Shown: positions 15,001-25,925, counted from the first letter of the stretch. The stretch: DNA of 64,000 nucleotides from Magnolia sinica (GCF_029962835.1 NC_080577.1:3906001-3970000); one strand, 5' to 3'. The notes: generated by a model from the letters alone, not told the origin. A program made the numbers and translations.

Positions 15001-18000
15001 CTTCCCTAAGCCCTCAAAAACATTTTGCCATCCTTAGAATAGCTTAGGAGTACTTGGAATTACCCTAATCCCGTAATAACACCCATATATAATGTTGCAC
15101 CCGGAATAGAAAACAATTCCTGCAATTCCGCAACACCATGCGCTTCTGTCGATGTGATCGATAGCCATCGAAGGCTCTTCGATGGGATTGAAGCCACCTT
15201 CGATCATATTGATTTGGACCCAAAAACAGTCCAATGGGCAAAGAGAATAAATAGGGATTTTCTCGATGAGATCGGGTGGGTTGTCGATGGGATCAACGGA
15301 TGCTCGATGGGATCGAGTGGTCTATTGATGCCATCGACAGACCCAATTATAGACAAATTTAAGACATCTGATAATAGACATAACCATGCTCGTATTTGGA
15401 CATTCATCCCCCCTCGCACACACACTCACACACAAAGGTTTGGCTCATTTTATTTGAGCATTGTTGTTTTCATGAGCCTTACAGGTGATAACTCTTGCTA
15501 CTACTGTTGATTTATTTTACTTGACAGTGTGTCAGATTTGCTTGATTACATAAACCCCGATCAAGATATCAGAGGAAGAGATGCTGAGTCAGGGAAAAAG
15601 AGAAGTTTTGGGACAAAGGTATGGAGATTCTTCTCCAGTCTGTATATGTTCTTAAGCTGCTTTCAGATTTGACAAAATTTTGCAAATTATTGACTGCCTT
15701 AGCTGTTGTGAAGAGGAATGTCCTCAATGTCCTTGAAGCCCACAAAAATTGGTGTCCCTCAATAAAAAGAAAAAGCTCATTTTGTAGGAGATCTATATCA
15801 AGGATTTAAATAATGGTTTTGGAGTGCGACTTGCATGGGGAGCAGTACCACTAACAAATCACCCCAACTCGTCCATTTTGGTCTTGTATCATTCGGTTTG
15901 AGTCCCTTATCTGTCTGGTGACTTGTTTCGTTATGGATGGAAACTGATGTAACTTGGCGATACTGAGTTGTATAGGATGATATTTGAAACCATAATGCAG
16001 ACTACTCGTCAGTGGTCTATAATATAGATGAATCGTAGCCTGAAAACATGATGATTGGATGATCCTAATGGAGAAAGGTAATTCCAATAGATGTTGGAAA
16101 TCCGGGAGAGTATGAAAAGATAATTCTATCAGATATATAGCTTCTATTAGATCCCTAAGAGATTTCTGTGAATAGAGAGACTCATAAGAGAATTATAGGT
16201 TAGTGGAGAAATATGAAGTTGGGATTGGGAAAATAATCTGTTTTAAGCTAAGTCCATCTTCCAAAAGAAGAAGAAGAAGAGGAAATCAGCTCTTTTAATG
16301 ATCTTCTAAAGCTATAATTATATTGGAAAGAATTAAAATGATTGCTGATATGCACCATTCTTCAAGTTCCACAGCATGTTCTATTTTCTTACCTCAATTT
16401 TATTAAATTTGATGTTTGTCTTTTTCCAGAGATTTTAGGTTGATTTTGTTTTTTATGTCAAAATTTATGTCAGGTTAAAGGAAGGTCCACCCAAAACCTC
16501 AGCTTGCCAAGCTCTGACAGTTCTCCAAAAGACTCACTTGCCGCAGCTTCAGATGAAGAGAAGCAACCAATTGTTAAACTTAAAAGTAGCCCGACGGATG
16601 ACCAAACTAATGCTCTGCTGGTTCAATCTAAACATTCTGTTGAAGAAGTTGTAGCTGAGGTGCAGCCAACCATTGTCAAAGAAGTGTTAACAGCAGCAAA
16701 CACAGAGGGAGAAGATGGATGGCAACCTGTTCAAAGGCCAAGGTCAGCTGGCCTAGCCGGGTATAGACTCCGACAGAGACGGGCAAATATTGGAAAGGTC
16801 TATAATTATCAGAAGAAGGATGTTATTACTGAAAATTCCCTCTCCAAAGCAAGTAATTCTTATCCAAACAGTCGTTATTATCTCTTGAAAAAACGAACAG
16901 TAACTCCTGGAAGCTACACTGACTATCAACCTGTGAAAAGTTCCTCACCTGGAGGTGCCAAATTCAGCCGTAAAATAGTCAAGTCTGTGACGTACAGGGT
17001 CAAGTCAGCACCTTCGTCAAGTAATGCCGAGGTGGCAGATGGCTCTACAAATGATAGTAAGACTTCCAATTCACCTCTAGAGCCTCGGCCAGGTTCTGCA
17101 TCGAATGATTACCGCATGCATCCGTCTGAAGTTACAGCTCAAATGAAGAAAAATTTGACCATAACTCTTGGGAGATCCCCTTCTTACAAGGATGTAGCAT
17201 TGGCACCGCCAGGCACAATTGCTAAGAATATGCAAGTCAGAAATCTGAAAGAAGACCTTTTGGACAACAGACAACCACCGAGTGGAAAATCTGGAAAAGA
17301 AGCAACAGAACCGATCGTTGCTGACAATCCTCTGGAAGATGCGTCTAAAGCAACGGAAGTAGACAATGCAAAGGAAAAGAACTCTCAGAATTGCGTTCCT
17401 GATTCCATAGCTAATGGAAAGGAGGAAACTGGACCTGTTGATAAGAAGGAAGAAGGCAAATCAAATGATGAAAAGAGAAATGACCTTTCTGTGATGGTCT
17501 CTCCTGATCCAGGTGCAGTTGCTTCTGGCCATATCTGTATAGAGGGCAATCTGAGCATTGATGCTCTTGGAGGTGAGGATCATGAGGTAGACAGCAGCAC
17601 ACAGACTGATGTGATTACTAGTTCTACTGATCCGACCAATGGAAAAGAGAGTCAAGGGTATGATTTATCCAGAAGCATTCAGATGGAGAGTGAGTCAAGC
17701 TCCGAAGCATCAGCAGAAGGCGGTTGTGAGAAGGCTTCATCTGGCAGCGTTGAGCCTGAGAATAACTCAAGCTCTAATGCACAAGTCGGGGAGGATCATG
17801 ACAAGGTCAGCACCATGGGAGCCAGAGGCGATGACCCGGAAGGGAATTCTTCAGCACCAAATTCAGTTGAGGTGAAAGACATCCCCAACAGGAAGCTGTC
17901 TGCATCAGCTGCTCCCTTCAGTCCGTCTGCAGCCATACGTGGCCCTGTGCCAATGAATATTAGTCTCCCCCCTGGAACAGGTGCAGTTGCACAGTGGCCA

Positions 18001-18822
18001 GTAAATATGACCCTTCACCCTGGTCCTGCAGCTGTTGTTCCAACAGTTACACCCATTTGCTCCTCTCCTCACCACACCTATGTGTCATCCCCAAGATCAC
18101 CTAATGTTATACATCCCTTGCCGTTCATGTACCCTCCTTATCCACACCCCCAAGCAGTACCAAATGGCACCTTTGCCATGAATAGCAATATGTTTCATAC
18201 CAATCATATGCCATGGCAATGCAACATGAACCTGAACACATCAGAATTTATTCCAGGGACAGTATGGCCAGGCTGTCATCCAATGGAATTCTCTGTATTG
18301 CCAACTGTCATCGAACCGGTTACTCAACCCACGTTGGAGTCAAAAATGCCGGCTGACAATTTTGAAGTCATGACTTCAACTCCTCCAGGGGAGACTAAGG
18401 AAGGGAAAAACATCAAGAAAGAAAATGGTGATGCAGTATCAGGAGTCATAGAGAGTGGGAGTGTAGTAGCTGAAAATTCGTTGGAAAATAAGCAAGAAGA
18501 TGGTGACTCTGGTTCTCATAAGAATGAAATGGTTAAAAACGAACTGATTTCTGTAAATGTTCCAAAAGAAAACACTGAGAACAATGGTGAGAAGCACATG
18601 CCGAGAAACAGTAATAAAAATGACGGAGAGGGGAGCTTCAGCATTTTGATAAGGGGGAGAAGAAACAGGAAGCAGACTCTTAGAATGCCAATAAGTTTGC
18701 TCAATAGGCCATATGGGTCACAGTCGTTTAAGGTTATCTATAACAGAGTAGTCAGAGGGAGCGAAGTTCCCAAATCCACGGATATTTCTTCAAGTGGAGA
18801 TAGCACGTCCAATGTTCCATAG
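1..18822 (+). CDS. REC1: REC1/TSS-type CLU-family TPR protein, N-terminus outside window
   Basis: Exons read from GT-AG junctions and frame: 1-510, 993-1147, 1483-2014, 2895-2957, 3053-3154, 3336-3653, 3746-3838, 3949-4050, 4159-4263, 5305-5438, 5689-5872, 6239-6370, 6536-6648, 15528-15618, 16474-18822 (TAG). They join in frame to 1660 residues. Seen: the end of the CLU domain (about residues 1-75), an acidic linker, the motif [14 protein letters not shown], a CLU-central/eIF3-p135-like block (about 400-560), TPR-like helices (about 625-880; [31 protein letters not shown]), then a 780-residue low-complexity tail ending in a conserved basic block [20 protein letters not shown]. Known for the Arabidopsis REC family: control of the share of cell volume occupied by chloroplasts, nucleus/cytosol location; the related CLU/FRIENDLY protein controls mitochondrial distribution. 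The tail favours REC1/REC2(TSS)/REC3 over FRIENDLY; which paralogue is uncertain. No disabling mutation seen. The donor at 1148 (GTCC) is weak. Confidence 0.9.
511..992. other. Intron 1 of the REC1-like gene, possible degraded inverted-repeat element
   Basis: Non-coding between exons ending at 510 (GTAAGA donor) and starting at 993. The part from about 620 to 895 has loosely mirrored ends: GTGCCAATATG near 630 and the complement of GTGCCAACATG near 885. It looks like an old inverted-repeat transposon, but no target duplication was found. Confidence 0.35.
1214..1411. mobile_element. PIF/Harbinger-like MITE in REC1-like intron 2
   Basis: Terminal inverted repeats: the left arm contains TTGGTAGACGCCTAAAAATG, and the right arm reads as its complement with a few changes (GGCGTCTACCAAAC). 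Flanking trinucleotides TTA (1211-1213) and TCA (1412-1414) fit a 3-bp TWA duplication with one later change. The centre has two further near-palindromes built on AGAGATCTTGATCTCT. It almost fills the 335-bp intron. Confidence 0.7.
2146..2548. mobile_element. Mutator-like (MULE) MITE in REC1-like intron 3
   Basis: The ends form a long inverted repeat: left GAGCTTTGCTAAGCCCACA, right (complement) GAGCTTTGATAAGCCCACA, continuing through GTCAGCTAATG. Nine-base flanks GATTATAGA (2137-2145) and GATGATAGA (2549-2557) differ at one base, the size expected for Mutator-type insertion. No coding capacity. A similar end occurs near 56926. Confidence 0.7.
4264..5304. other. Intron 9 of the REC1-like gene
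   Basis: 1041 bp between the exon ending FNQ and the exon starting ATIYQQKA. Open frames inside it on both strands have no recognisable protein and do not continue the CLU/TPR reading. No transposon ends identified. Its last part carries one copy of a direct repeat described separately. Confidence 0.6.
5250..5499. repeat. Direct repeat of about 37 bp flanking a TPR exon
   Basis: Copies at about 5250-5286 and 5463-5499 share CAAAGCATTTCCAGA, A/TAAGGTTTC and AT/GCA. They sit in the introns on either side of exon 5305-5438. They match too closely to be splice-signal similarity alone. Confidence 0.65.
6835..7415 (-). repeat. 3' LTR of the intronic copia element
   Basis: 581 bp, plus-strand ends TGTTGGG and ACA. 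The minus-strand sequence just inside it (7416-7428) is purine-rich, GGTGGAGAT, a plausible polypurine tract. Confidence 0.93.
7654..8947 (-). pseudogene. Copia reverse transcriptase and RNase H remnants
   Basis: Minus-strand continuation after the solo-LTR interruption. The RT motif YIDDILIAS lies near 8460-8490. 8295-8062 is the RT C-terminal part, and 8055-7654 RNase H ([19 protein letters not shown], then [10 protein letters not shown]). Stops and frame changes separate the parts. Confidence 0.88.
8953..12435. mobile_element. 3.48-kb solo LTR nested in the copia RT region
   Basis: The segment begins TGTAACACCC, ends GGATGTTACA, and is flanked by a perfect 5-bp duplication ACCAG (8948-8952 and 12436-12440). 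Removing it rejoins the copia pol reading just before the RT. It shows no gag-pol similarity and no second LTR copy, so a solo LTR of a large-LTR element fits best. Size and TGTAACACC end suggest Ty3-gypsy, but the class is inference. It contains a pyrimidine-only-like stretch near 10966-11056 and a 292-bp part (9725-10016) with TGTCACACCC/GGGTGTCACA ends. Confidence 0.8.
10966..11056 (+). repeat. Polypyrimidine (CTT/CCT) tract in the solo LTR
   Basis: About 90 bases consist almost wholly of C and T on the plus strand. Confidence 0.8.
12441..14695 (-). pseudogene. Copia gag, protease and integrase remnants
   Basis: Minus-strand pieces in several frames. Gag: 14695-13900, with a zinc knuckle in which the second Cys of CX2CX4HX4C is Arg ([14 protein letters not shown]). 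Protease: about 13.7-13.9 kb, where the active-site DSG reads DMG before ASNHM. GAG-pre-integrase: 13574-13254 with [13 protein letters not shown] and CEHCIFGKQ. Integrase core/C-terminal remnants run to 12441. Altered catalytic and zinc-binding residues and frame breaks make this non-functional. Confidence 0.88.
14782..14793 (-). promoter_or_regulatory. Primer-binding site of the intronic copia element
   Basis: Minus strand reads TGGTATCGGAGA two bases inside the 5' LTR. It is close to TGGTATCAGAGC, the initiator-Met tRNA complement used by many plant copia elements. Confidence 0.8.
14796..15376 (-). repeat. 5' LTR of the intronic copia element
   Basis: 581 bp, the upstream LTR in the element's own (minus) orientation. 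Its terminal CA/TG pair has mutated: the plus-strand right end is ATA instead of ACA. Confidence 0.93.
15619..16473. other. Intron 14 of the REC1-like gene
   Basis: 855 bp, AT-rich, with an AAG microsatellite-like run near 16264. No gene or transposon ends recognised. Confidence 0.5.
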
Positions 18823-19499
18823 ACAGATTTTACCAATAAGTTTAGCCGAAAGGGCAAGGAAAGAATTAGAAGACTAAGTTGTTTTTGTTTTGTTCTTAAA
18901 GATACTGAAGCATCTGGTTCTGGCTTTCATGGTCGATATACAGACGTCTTTTTTTCCGGCAACTGATGTTTCAGATGTTGCATATCATCATTTACCCATT
19001 TGACCAATCTTGCAGACAAAAGTACAGGTTAGTCCTATCATTATGGCTATTCAATTTTAGTTTTTTTATCAATCGCATGCATATGTATGCAGCTATGTAA
19101 TTTATTTTATATCTGCATGCACATACGCATGTGATTGATAAGCTCAGTGTTGAAAGCCTTCTGTCCTGTCCTCCGAGGCAACAGGTCCATTTGAACTTAA
19201 TAATCTTAGATAACTATGCTTGTTCTTATTCATTGTCATTGAAACCTAAAAGCCAATGCAGGTGTTGATTGCTGAGATTCAACTGGTCTCTACTCCATGC
19301 ATAATCACTTTTGATGAAGCACAGTGGATTTTCATTTTACATCAGGTATCACTCGATTCCATTTTCTGCTTTTACCATTGGTCTCTCTGCAAAAGACAAC
19401 TAACAGAAAAGCCCAAGATCTAGTATATACTATCTATTAAGACACAATCATAGAATAACATCAGAGAAGATCTTTGCAATCAAAACCACACCATTGGGC
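18823..19499. other. 3' flank and probable 3' UTR of the REC1-like gene
   Basis: Sequence after the TAG stop. No clear AATAAA seen close by. It includes a palindromic stretch around 19074-19139 with ATCGCATGCATATG and its near-complement. The transcript end cannot be set from sequence. Confidence 0.4.
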
Positions 19500-19502
19500 T
19501 AA

Positions 19503-19912
19503 GGGCCTGTTTGGTACATGGGCTTAGGTGGGATGGAATTGCATTTGGTCCCATGTGGGATTTCCGGTGGATTTTGAAATCCACTACACATGTGGGCCCC
19601 ACATTGATGCATATGTTTTATCCATGCCGTCCATCCATATACACCCTTTACACGTGACATTCTAGTTATATACGTGTTCAAGTGACTGACATACAGTTAT
19701 GAATTTGGTTCGTTGATTAAAATTCCATGGTCCACCAAACGGGGTTTTGCTTAATCCAGTATTTTTCCCATAGCAAGAATTTTATCCCAAACATGGGGAT
19801 TGGATGGCCAAAATTCCATGGTATTTCCAGACATGCAATCATTGTTCAATAATGGCGTTAAACCCATCTAATGCAATTCAATACCATTTATTCCCACGGA
19901 CCAAACATGCCC
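19503..19912. mobile_element. PIF/Harbinger-like MITE
   Basis: 410 bp, left end GGGCCTGTTTGGTACATGGG, right end (complement) GGGCATGTTTGGTCCGTGGG. It is flanked by TAA at 19500-19502 and 19913-19915. Non-coding. Confidence 0.8.
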
Positions 19913-20162
19913 TAAGAGACATTCATTGTAATTAACCCTGGGTTTCGTGTCAAGTTCCACTGTCTAAGATTCTTGCATAATTGATGATTCCCCCAAATTT
20001 GATGGCCTAAATTAGCCTTCTTTGTTAGTGTTGTGCAAATAGTCTACTTGGGTCACTGTTCCCACTTTGGACTCTCAAGATTCTTGGATACCTTAGGTTA
20101 TCAAAAATTTCTTGTATCTTTTGTTTCCTCTCCAACTTAATGCTCCTGCTGTCACTCCAAGG

Positions 20163-20400
20163 TGTTCCATAACGGTAATGGTGGCCATAACGGCTACTGT
20201 TGTTACCATTATGATATGGGTGGTAACGGCCGTTACGGCCCCCATAACAGCCGTTACAACATTTTTATTTTTATTTTTGAAAAAACTGTTTCGGGACCAT
20301 TATGGGGCCGTTAGGCAGTTTTTTCCATAATGGCCATTTCAGCCCCGTAACGCGTGACGGTTATGGCCGTTACGTAACCATTTTTATATACTATGGCCGT
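20163..20400. repeat. CCATAACGG-rich inverted repeat, copy 1
   Basis: Dense in CCATAACGG, GCCGTTACGG and their complements on both sides of an AT-rich centre, so it can fold back. A diverged relative occurs at 35403-35575. Exact ends and class unresolved. Confidence 0.5.
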
Positions 20401-21077
20401 CACATACAGTCACTTCTGGTAAACAAGTTCAAGTTAAGAAAGAAGTGCTCTTCTCCCATGTGTTTATGCAGTGTTATAGCAGCTGTGAAGGACAAGGCTA
20501 TATTGTAGTGTTTCATTGTAAGCCCATACCGTACATATTGACGAGTGATTCGTACACAATATAATCTTCTTCTTGTTTTCCTTTTGTGTGTGTACCATTA
20601 TAAGATTTCATGGGGTTGGATATTGTTCTTTTCCACCTGAGAGTTGCAACTGGAAAATCATCAGCATAGAGAATGGGGCAACTAGAATTTCCAGATCCTA
20701 TACATCACGGAAATGGAGAGGCAATCTTATCAAAACCATTTAGTTGATTGGATTTTTGATCCAATGTCATGAGCAGTTTCTTACGACCTTGAGGTTTGGC
20801 ATCCAACCTAAAAAAACTGATGGATTGTAGTCTTATGTGTTTCTTTTACCTTACATGCAGTGGGTAATGGGCTTAAGATGCACCTTCGGGTTTCTGCTTA
20901 CAGCGGAAATCTGGGTTTTTAAAGAAGGCTAAATTATCTTGATTCGTCAATGCATGAGTTAGGATCCATGCACATTACATGCATACACATGAATAAGCAT
21001 ACCAAAAAAAAAGAAGCATGTGTATGTATGTATTCTGCATGTGTGCATGTACATACGTACATATGGAAAATGATCAG

Positions 21078-21404
21078 AGTGCAAACGTTCTCACAAAAAT
21101 TGGGGTACAAACGATTTGTGTGGGCCCTACTGTGATGCATTCATGACATCGACCTTATCCATGTTGAACGCCATGGGCCCAAAAATCAGGCCAATCCAAG
21201 ACTTAGGCAGACCACACCATTGGATATACTTGAGAGGGCATGTCCTCCCCCTCCCGACTGTTCTGGATTGGCCTGATTTTTGGGCCCATGGCCAAAAGTG
21301 GATGGCGTGCATGATGATTGGAGTGGATGTCAATGTCATGAGCACATAACAGTGGGGCCCATGCAACTTGTTTGCACTATAGCTATAATGAAAACATTTG
21401 CACT
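21078..21404. mobile_element. Foldback MITE
   Basis: Inverted repeat with outer ends AGTGCAAACGTT and (complement) AGTGCAAATGTT and a strong inner arm CCAATCCAGA/TTGGCCTGATTTTTGGGCCC pairing with GGGCCCAAAAATCAGGCC at 21177-21194. The stem covers most of the 327 bp. No clear target duplication. Confidence 0.65.
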
Positions 21405-22462
21405 AGATGACTATATATGTATATACATATGTGTGTGTGTGTGTTAAATCTTTCTTCAAGTTTGTTAGAGTTTGATTGATATTTTCAGATTGGTGTGCAG
21501 GTTCTTCCAGGTAATTTTGTTTTCCGGATTTGCAAGAGGGTCTTAAAGCAGCGGTCCTTAGGATGAAAACTCTTGAGTAATAGTTTTGACTTAGTTTACA
21601 TGAAATTGCATTGGAATTCTTAAAGGGATTTTGTCATGACATTCAATTGCCTACTACCTGTTGCATAATATTGTTTATTACTGCAACTATGGTGGCAGAA
21701 TGAATAATGTTGAAAATTTTTAATTTCATGAATTTCCATTTAACAAAGATATCTGGATGAGAGGAGAGGAGAGGAGGATCAATTGATATTGATGCTCTGG
21801 TAGAGTATGATGCTCGATATGCACGCATTCTGAAATCATACACGTGCCATATACTTCTATTTTGATTGTTCAAACTAGGACATATGCTGAGAATTGGTCA
21901 TCATTGGGTTGGAGCCCGAAGCGTAGCGTGTTTCAACGCCCAAGCGCAATTTTTCAAAAAAAAAAAAAAAACAAAACAAAACAAAGAAGGGAATTGGTCA
22001 TCATCAAAAAATCATATTTCCTGGCCACAACACGACCGTGTTGGATTTGAAATCGTGACTTATACAACAATTTGTGTTGGGTTCGAGAATGGAGAAGATA
22101 ATCGGGTCAACATTGATAGATTTGTGTTGGGTTCTAAATGATGTAGATTGACTACAGGAAGCTTGTGGACACCTTAGATCGAAGCTCGGAAAGTGATTGG
22201 CCGGTGGGTTCGCAGGTTGAAGTGTGCAGCTGTTGCACGTGCGTTTTCGCAATACAGTAAGAAACGACGCTCTTCCAATTGGTTGTTGACGATAAAACGT
22301 GCTGGAGCAATGGATGCCTTAGAATGGAGATGCTTTCTAAATGACCGAACGACTTAGATGAGGGTGGGAATTGTACGCGGATTGCCAATGCAACAACGTC
22401 AAGCAGACCCAAACTCAAAGTGAAATTGGATGGCGTACTAAGTTTGTTAATAGGCTTTTATC

Positions 22463-22924
22463 GTACTGACTAAACTTTGTGGGCCCACTATGAATGTACG
22501 TGGTTTGTCTACTTAATCCATCCATTTTTTAGCTCATTTTAGTGTTGAGCCCAAGATTGAAGTATATTCAAAGCTAGTGGACCTCACCACAAGAAACAAT
22601 GAGAATAATGATTTCCATTGTTGAAACCTTCCTAGGGCCTAGAGTGATGTTTATTTGTCATCCTTTCATAAGATCACACAGACATGGATGAATGAAAAAC
22701 ACAAATATCACCTTGACCCAAAACTTAGGTGGCCCCTGAGAAATTTTCAATGGTGGAGGCTCAATTCACACTGTTTCATGTGGTGTGGTCCGCTTGAGCT
22801 ATGGGTATGTTACATTTTTGGGCTCAAGCTCTAAAATTATTTGGTAAAATGGATGGATACAACGGATAAAATAAATAAATCACAATGGGCCCTTTAGAGC
22901 TAAATATACTAAGTTACTCAGTAC
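22463..22924. mobile_element. Palindromic GGGCCCAC-arm element, copy A
   Basis: The left end GTACTGACTAAACTTTGTGG pairs with the complement of the right end (GTACTGAGTAACTTAG). Arms carry GGGCCCAC and CATCCATTTT blocks, shared with the copies near 23.9, 25.2, 59.7 and 62.7 kb. Non-coding. Confidence 0.6.
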
Positions 22925-23487
22925 ACAGTCCGCCTCCCACTCAAGTGAGCCACATGGCATGAAACAAACAATGTTAAACATGAATTGTGAAAAATGTACC
23001 ATAACTAATTTATACTCTCATCGATTGTGAAAATTTTAAGATCACTAATGTATACTGTCACGTATTGATAATTTGTCATTCTTGAAAAGGAGATGACCAA
23101 TTATTATAAATTAATTGTCTGTATCATACTTAAAAAAATCATAATGACGGTCATTTTATATTACTTAAATGTCACATCATATTCAAAATAAATTATAGTT
23201 AATGTTTAGTTAGAGGTTTTTACTATAATTATAAAGTAAGGAGCAATAATTATAAATTTCCTACGATAGAAAACCTTTAAGTAATGGAAAAGGGGCCTGT
23301 ACTTGGATTCCATGCTACCCCAGTACAGCGGGGAAGCCTTAACTATATGTGGTGGGCCCACAAAGGTAGGACCACGGGCACTGATTGGGTACTACCCCCA
23401 CCAAGTCCTAGCTAGTGGATGGACGGTCATGTCAGGGGATTTATGGGGCCTATTGACAGCGAGGTGGGCCAGGGACCTGATCCCGTT

Positions 23488-24252
23488 AACGCGATTGGAT
23501 GCAGACTGTCTACTGACAGCAAGGTGGCTAGTGACAATGCTCCAAGGCCCCAGCATGATATGTGTGTCCTATCCATGTCATCTATTCATTTTTTTCATAC
23601 TATTTTATGTTATGAGCTTAAAAAATGAAGCAGATTCAAATCTCATATGGACCACACTATAAGGAAAGAGTGGTGATTGAACACTCACCATTAAAAATTT
23701 CCTAATGGCCACAAAACTTTGAATTAAGCTGATATTTGTGTTTTCTGTTCATCTATTAAAAATTTTCTAATGCCCACAAAATTTTGAATTAAGATGATAT
23801 TTGTGTTTTCTATTCATCCAGTGACCTAATCAACAGGTAACAGGTTGATGACAAATAAATATTACAGTGAACTCTAAATTTATTCATTTATTAATTTTAA
23901 CACCCTGATCCATAGCAAGTGGTAGATTAAGTGAAAGATATCTAGTTTCAACACTGAGGTGAATCTCCACTGTTTTCTTCTGTTATGGTACACTCTACTA
24001 TTACAGTGAACTCTAATTTTTATTTTTATTTTTAAATAACAGCCCTTCAATCTCCGCATCTCCGCTGTTTTCTTATGGTGTGGTACGCTCTACCTTTGGA
24101 TATCCTTCATTTTTGGTATCATTCTCTATAATGATCTGGAAAAATAGATGGACGGCTTGGACAAAACACATGTATATATGGGCCCACGGAGCATTGTCAG
24201 TAGCCACCTCGCTACTGAGTCTGTCCGGACGTGGACGCGGATTGCGTGCTTT
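23488..24252. mobile_element. Palindromic GGGCCCAC-arm element, copy B
   Basis: The left arm AGGTGGCTAGTGACAATGCT (23522) is matched by the complement of the right arm AGGTGGCTACTGACAATGCT (around 24190-24212). Both continue into GGGCCC and CCATC blocks. It contains a 65-bp tandem duplication. Boundaries approximate. Confidence 0.65.
23690..23819. repeat. Tandem 65-bp duplication inside copy B
   Basis: Two adjacent units, 23690-23754 and 23755-23819, both starting ATTAAAAATTT and containing GAATTAAG and GATATTTGTGTTTTCT, with a handful of differences. Confidence 0.85.
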
Positions 24253-24653
24253 TGGCACGCGTGCCTGTAAAGGTGCGTGTGGGGTAGCAATGCACTGGAA
24301 TCGCATACAACACCTGTTTTACACGGCAAGTAAAACACCGAAGCTCTTTCGTCCTATCAAGCTGTATACGTGAAATCCACTCCGTCCATCATGCTATAGT
24401 CCTTATGACACCATAAATACGAAATATCAGCTCCGTAACGAATTTACATTGGACACATCACTTGGTAACAATGTAAAATTGCTCATAAAACTTCTAAGTT
24501 CGTACGTCGCGGCCCGCCAATATTTTAGATAATGCTGAGTTCCGTTTTTGCCTTCCGTCGTACTGATGAGTCACACCTGGGGAGCAGGTTTGAGGAAAGA
24601 TACATGGCGTGGTGGCCCCACACGCTAACTACGGTTGGTTTACCATACTCATT

Positions 24654-25683
24654 GTTCCGGAAACGGATTGGCCACTCCCCCCGCCACCATCCAATGGCTG
24701 GTGGTCATCACTCTATGGGCCGCACCATGATGTATGCTTTTCATCCATGCCGTCCATCTACTTTTCTAGATCATTTAATGGTATAATACCAAAAGTGAGG
24801 TATATCCCAATCTCAAGTGGACCACATTATAGGAAACAGTTTTGAATGAACCCTGTCCATTAAAAACTTTTTTGGGGCCATAAGGGCTGTTTGGCCGGAC
24901 AGATTGGATGGGATTGGACGGTATTAGAGTGAATTGCACGGATTTTAAGGTAATGATAGCTGCGTTAGTGGATTGGTGCAAGATCTATGAGATTGCTATA
25001 TCCAGGGATTTGTTATATCTAGTCTGTTTGGCACGGTAGCCAATTCCAAGATTAAACTTTTCAATCCTTTTCAATATCTCAAACCAAACACGTCCTAGAC
25101 AATTTTAAAGGGATTAGGGTGGATTGAATGAGATTTATAGATAATGATGGTGATGTAAGTGGATTGTCTTTAGATCCATGGGATTGCTATGAGATTAGGG
25201 TGGATTGGATGGGATTTAAAGGCGATGATGGTGATGTAAGTGAATTGTCTTAAGACCCATGGGATTGTTATATCCCGAGATCATGATCGTGCGTCTATTT
25301 GGCACGCCTGGCCAATTTTGGGATCTATCTTCCAATTCCTTCCAATCCCATCCAATCTATCCCGCCGAACAACACTAAAAGTTATAGATGAAGCTGATAT
25401 TTGTTTTTCCGTATGACCTAATATGTTATTGGATGTCAAAGAAACATTACAGTGGGCCTGAGGAGGATTTTAATGGTAGATATCCAATCACTATTGTTTT
25501 CCTGTAGTGTGGTCCACGTGAGATTTTTTTATCTCTCGTTTTTTGGATAAAGCCCTAAAATTATCTTTAAAAATGGATGATCGGAATGGATGAAACACAT
25601 ATATCATGGTGGGGCCCACAGAGCACCGACAACCAGCCACGGGCTGGTGCCCGGGGAGTAGCCAATCCATCTCCCATTGTTCC
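24654..25683. mobile_element. Palindromic GGGCCCAC-arm element, copy C, interrupted
   Basis: The left arm (about 24654-24770: GATTGGCCACTCCCC, GGCTGGTGGTCATC, ACCATGATGTATG) is mirrored by the right arm (about 25570-25683: complement GATTGGCTACTCCCC, GGCTGGTTGTCGGTG, ACCATGATATATG). Stem over 100 bp. A PIF-like MITE at 24894-25375 splits the middle, so this copy is the older of the two. Confidence 0.7.
24894..25375. mobile_element. PIF/Harbinger-like MITE nested in copy C
   Basis: Left end GGGCTGTTTGGCCGG, right end (complement) GTGTTGTTCGGCGGG, then GATTGGATGGGATTGG on both arms. TAA flanks at 24891-24893 and 25376-25378. Internal near-repeats of GTAAGTGGATTGTCTT and GTAAGTGAATTGTCTT lie at about 25156 and 25236. 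Confidence 0.75.
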
Positions 25684-25925
25684 CTGTTGTGTGGCCCACC
25701 TAGGTGGTGTGGAAGTAGATGGATTTTCTATCCAAGATCTATCATGGAGGCACCCGATGCACGGAGTGGATTTTACCAAAACAACATGGTGGCCCCACAG
25801 AGTGTTCCAGAGTATATGGGTCCGGTACCAATCCTCTGCTCAGAAATCGATTTATGTACGGACTTCAAAGCTCCTCCCAATTTCAGTTAAACTTTTGGAT
25901 TAGAATCCACCGAGCACTTGCCACC

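Larger units (their letters stand above)
6835..15376 (-). mobile_element. Ty1-copia retrotransposon nested in REC1-like intron 13
   Basis: Two 581-bp LTRs (6835-7415 and 14796-15376) begin TGTTGGGAA on the plus strand and end GATAACA and GATAATA. A perfect 5-bp target duplication GACAT lies at 6830-6834 and 15377-15381. Gene order read on the minus strand is gag, protease, integrase, RT, RNase H, which is the copia order. The LTRs are well diverged (about 11 differences in the first 66 bases by eye), so the insertion is old. The element lies antisense to the host gene and is interrupted by the solo LTR at 8953-12435. Without that insert it is about 5 kb, normal for copia. Confidence 0.95.
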
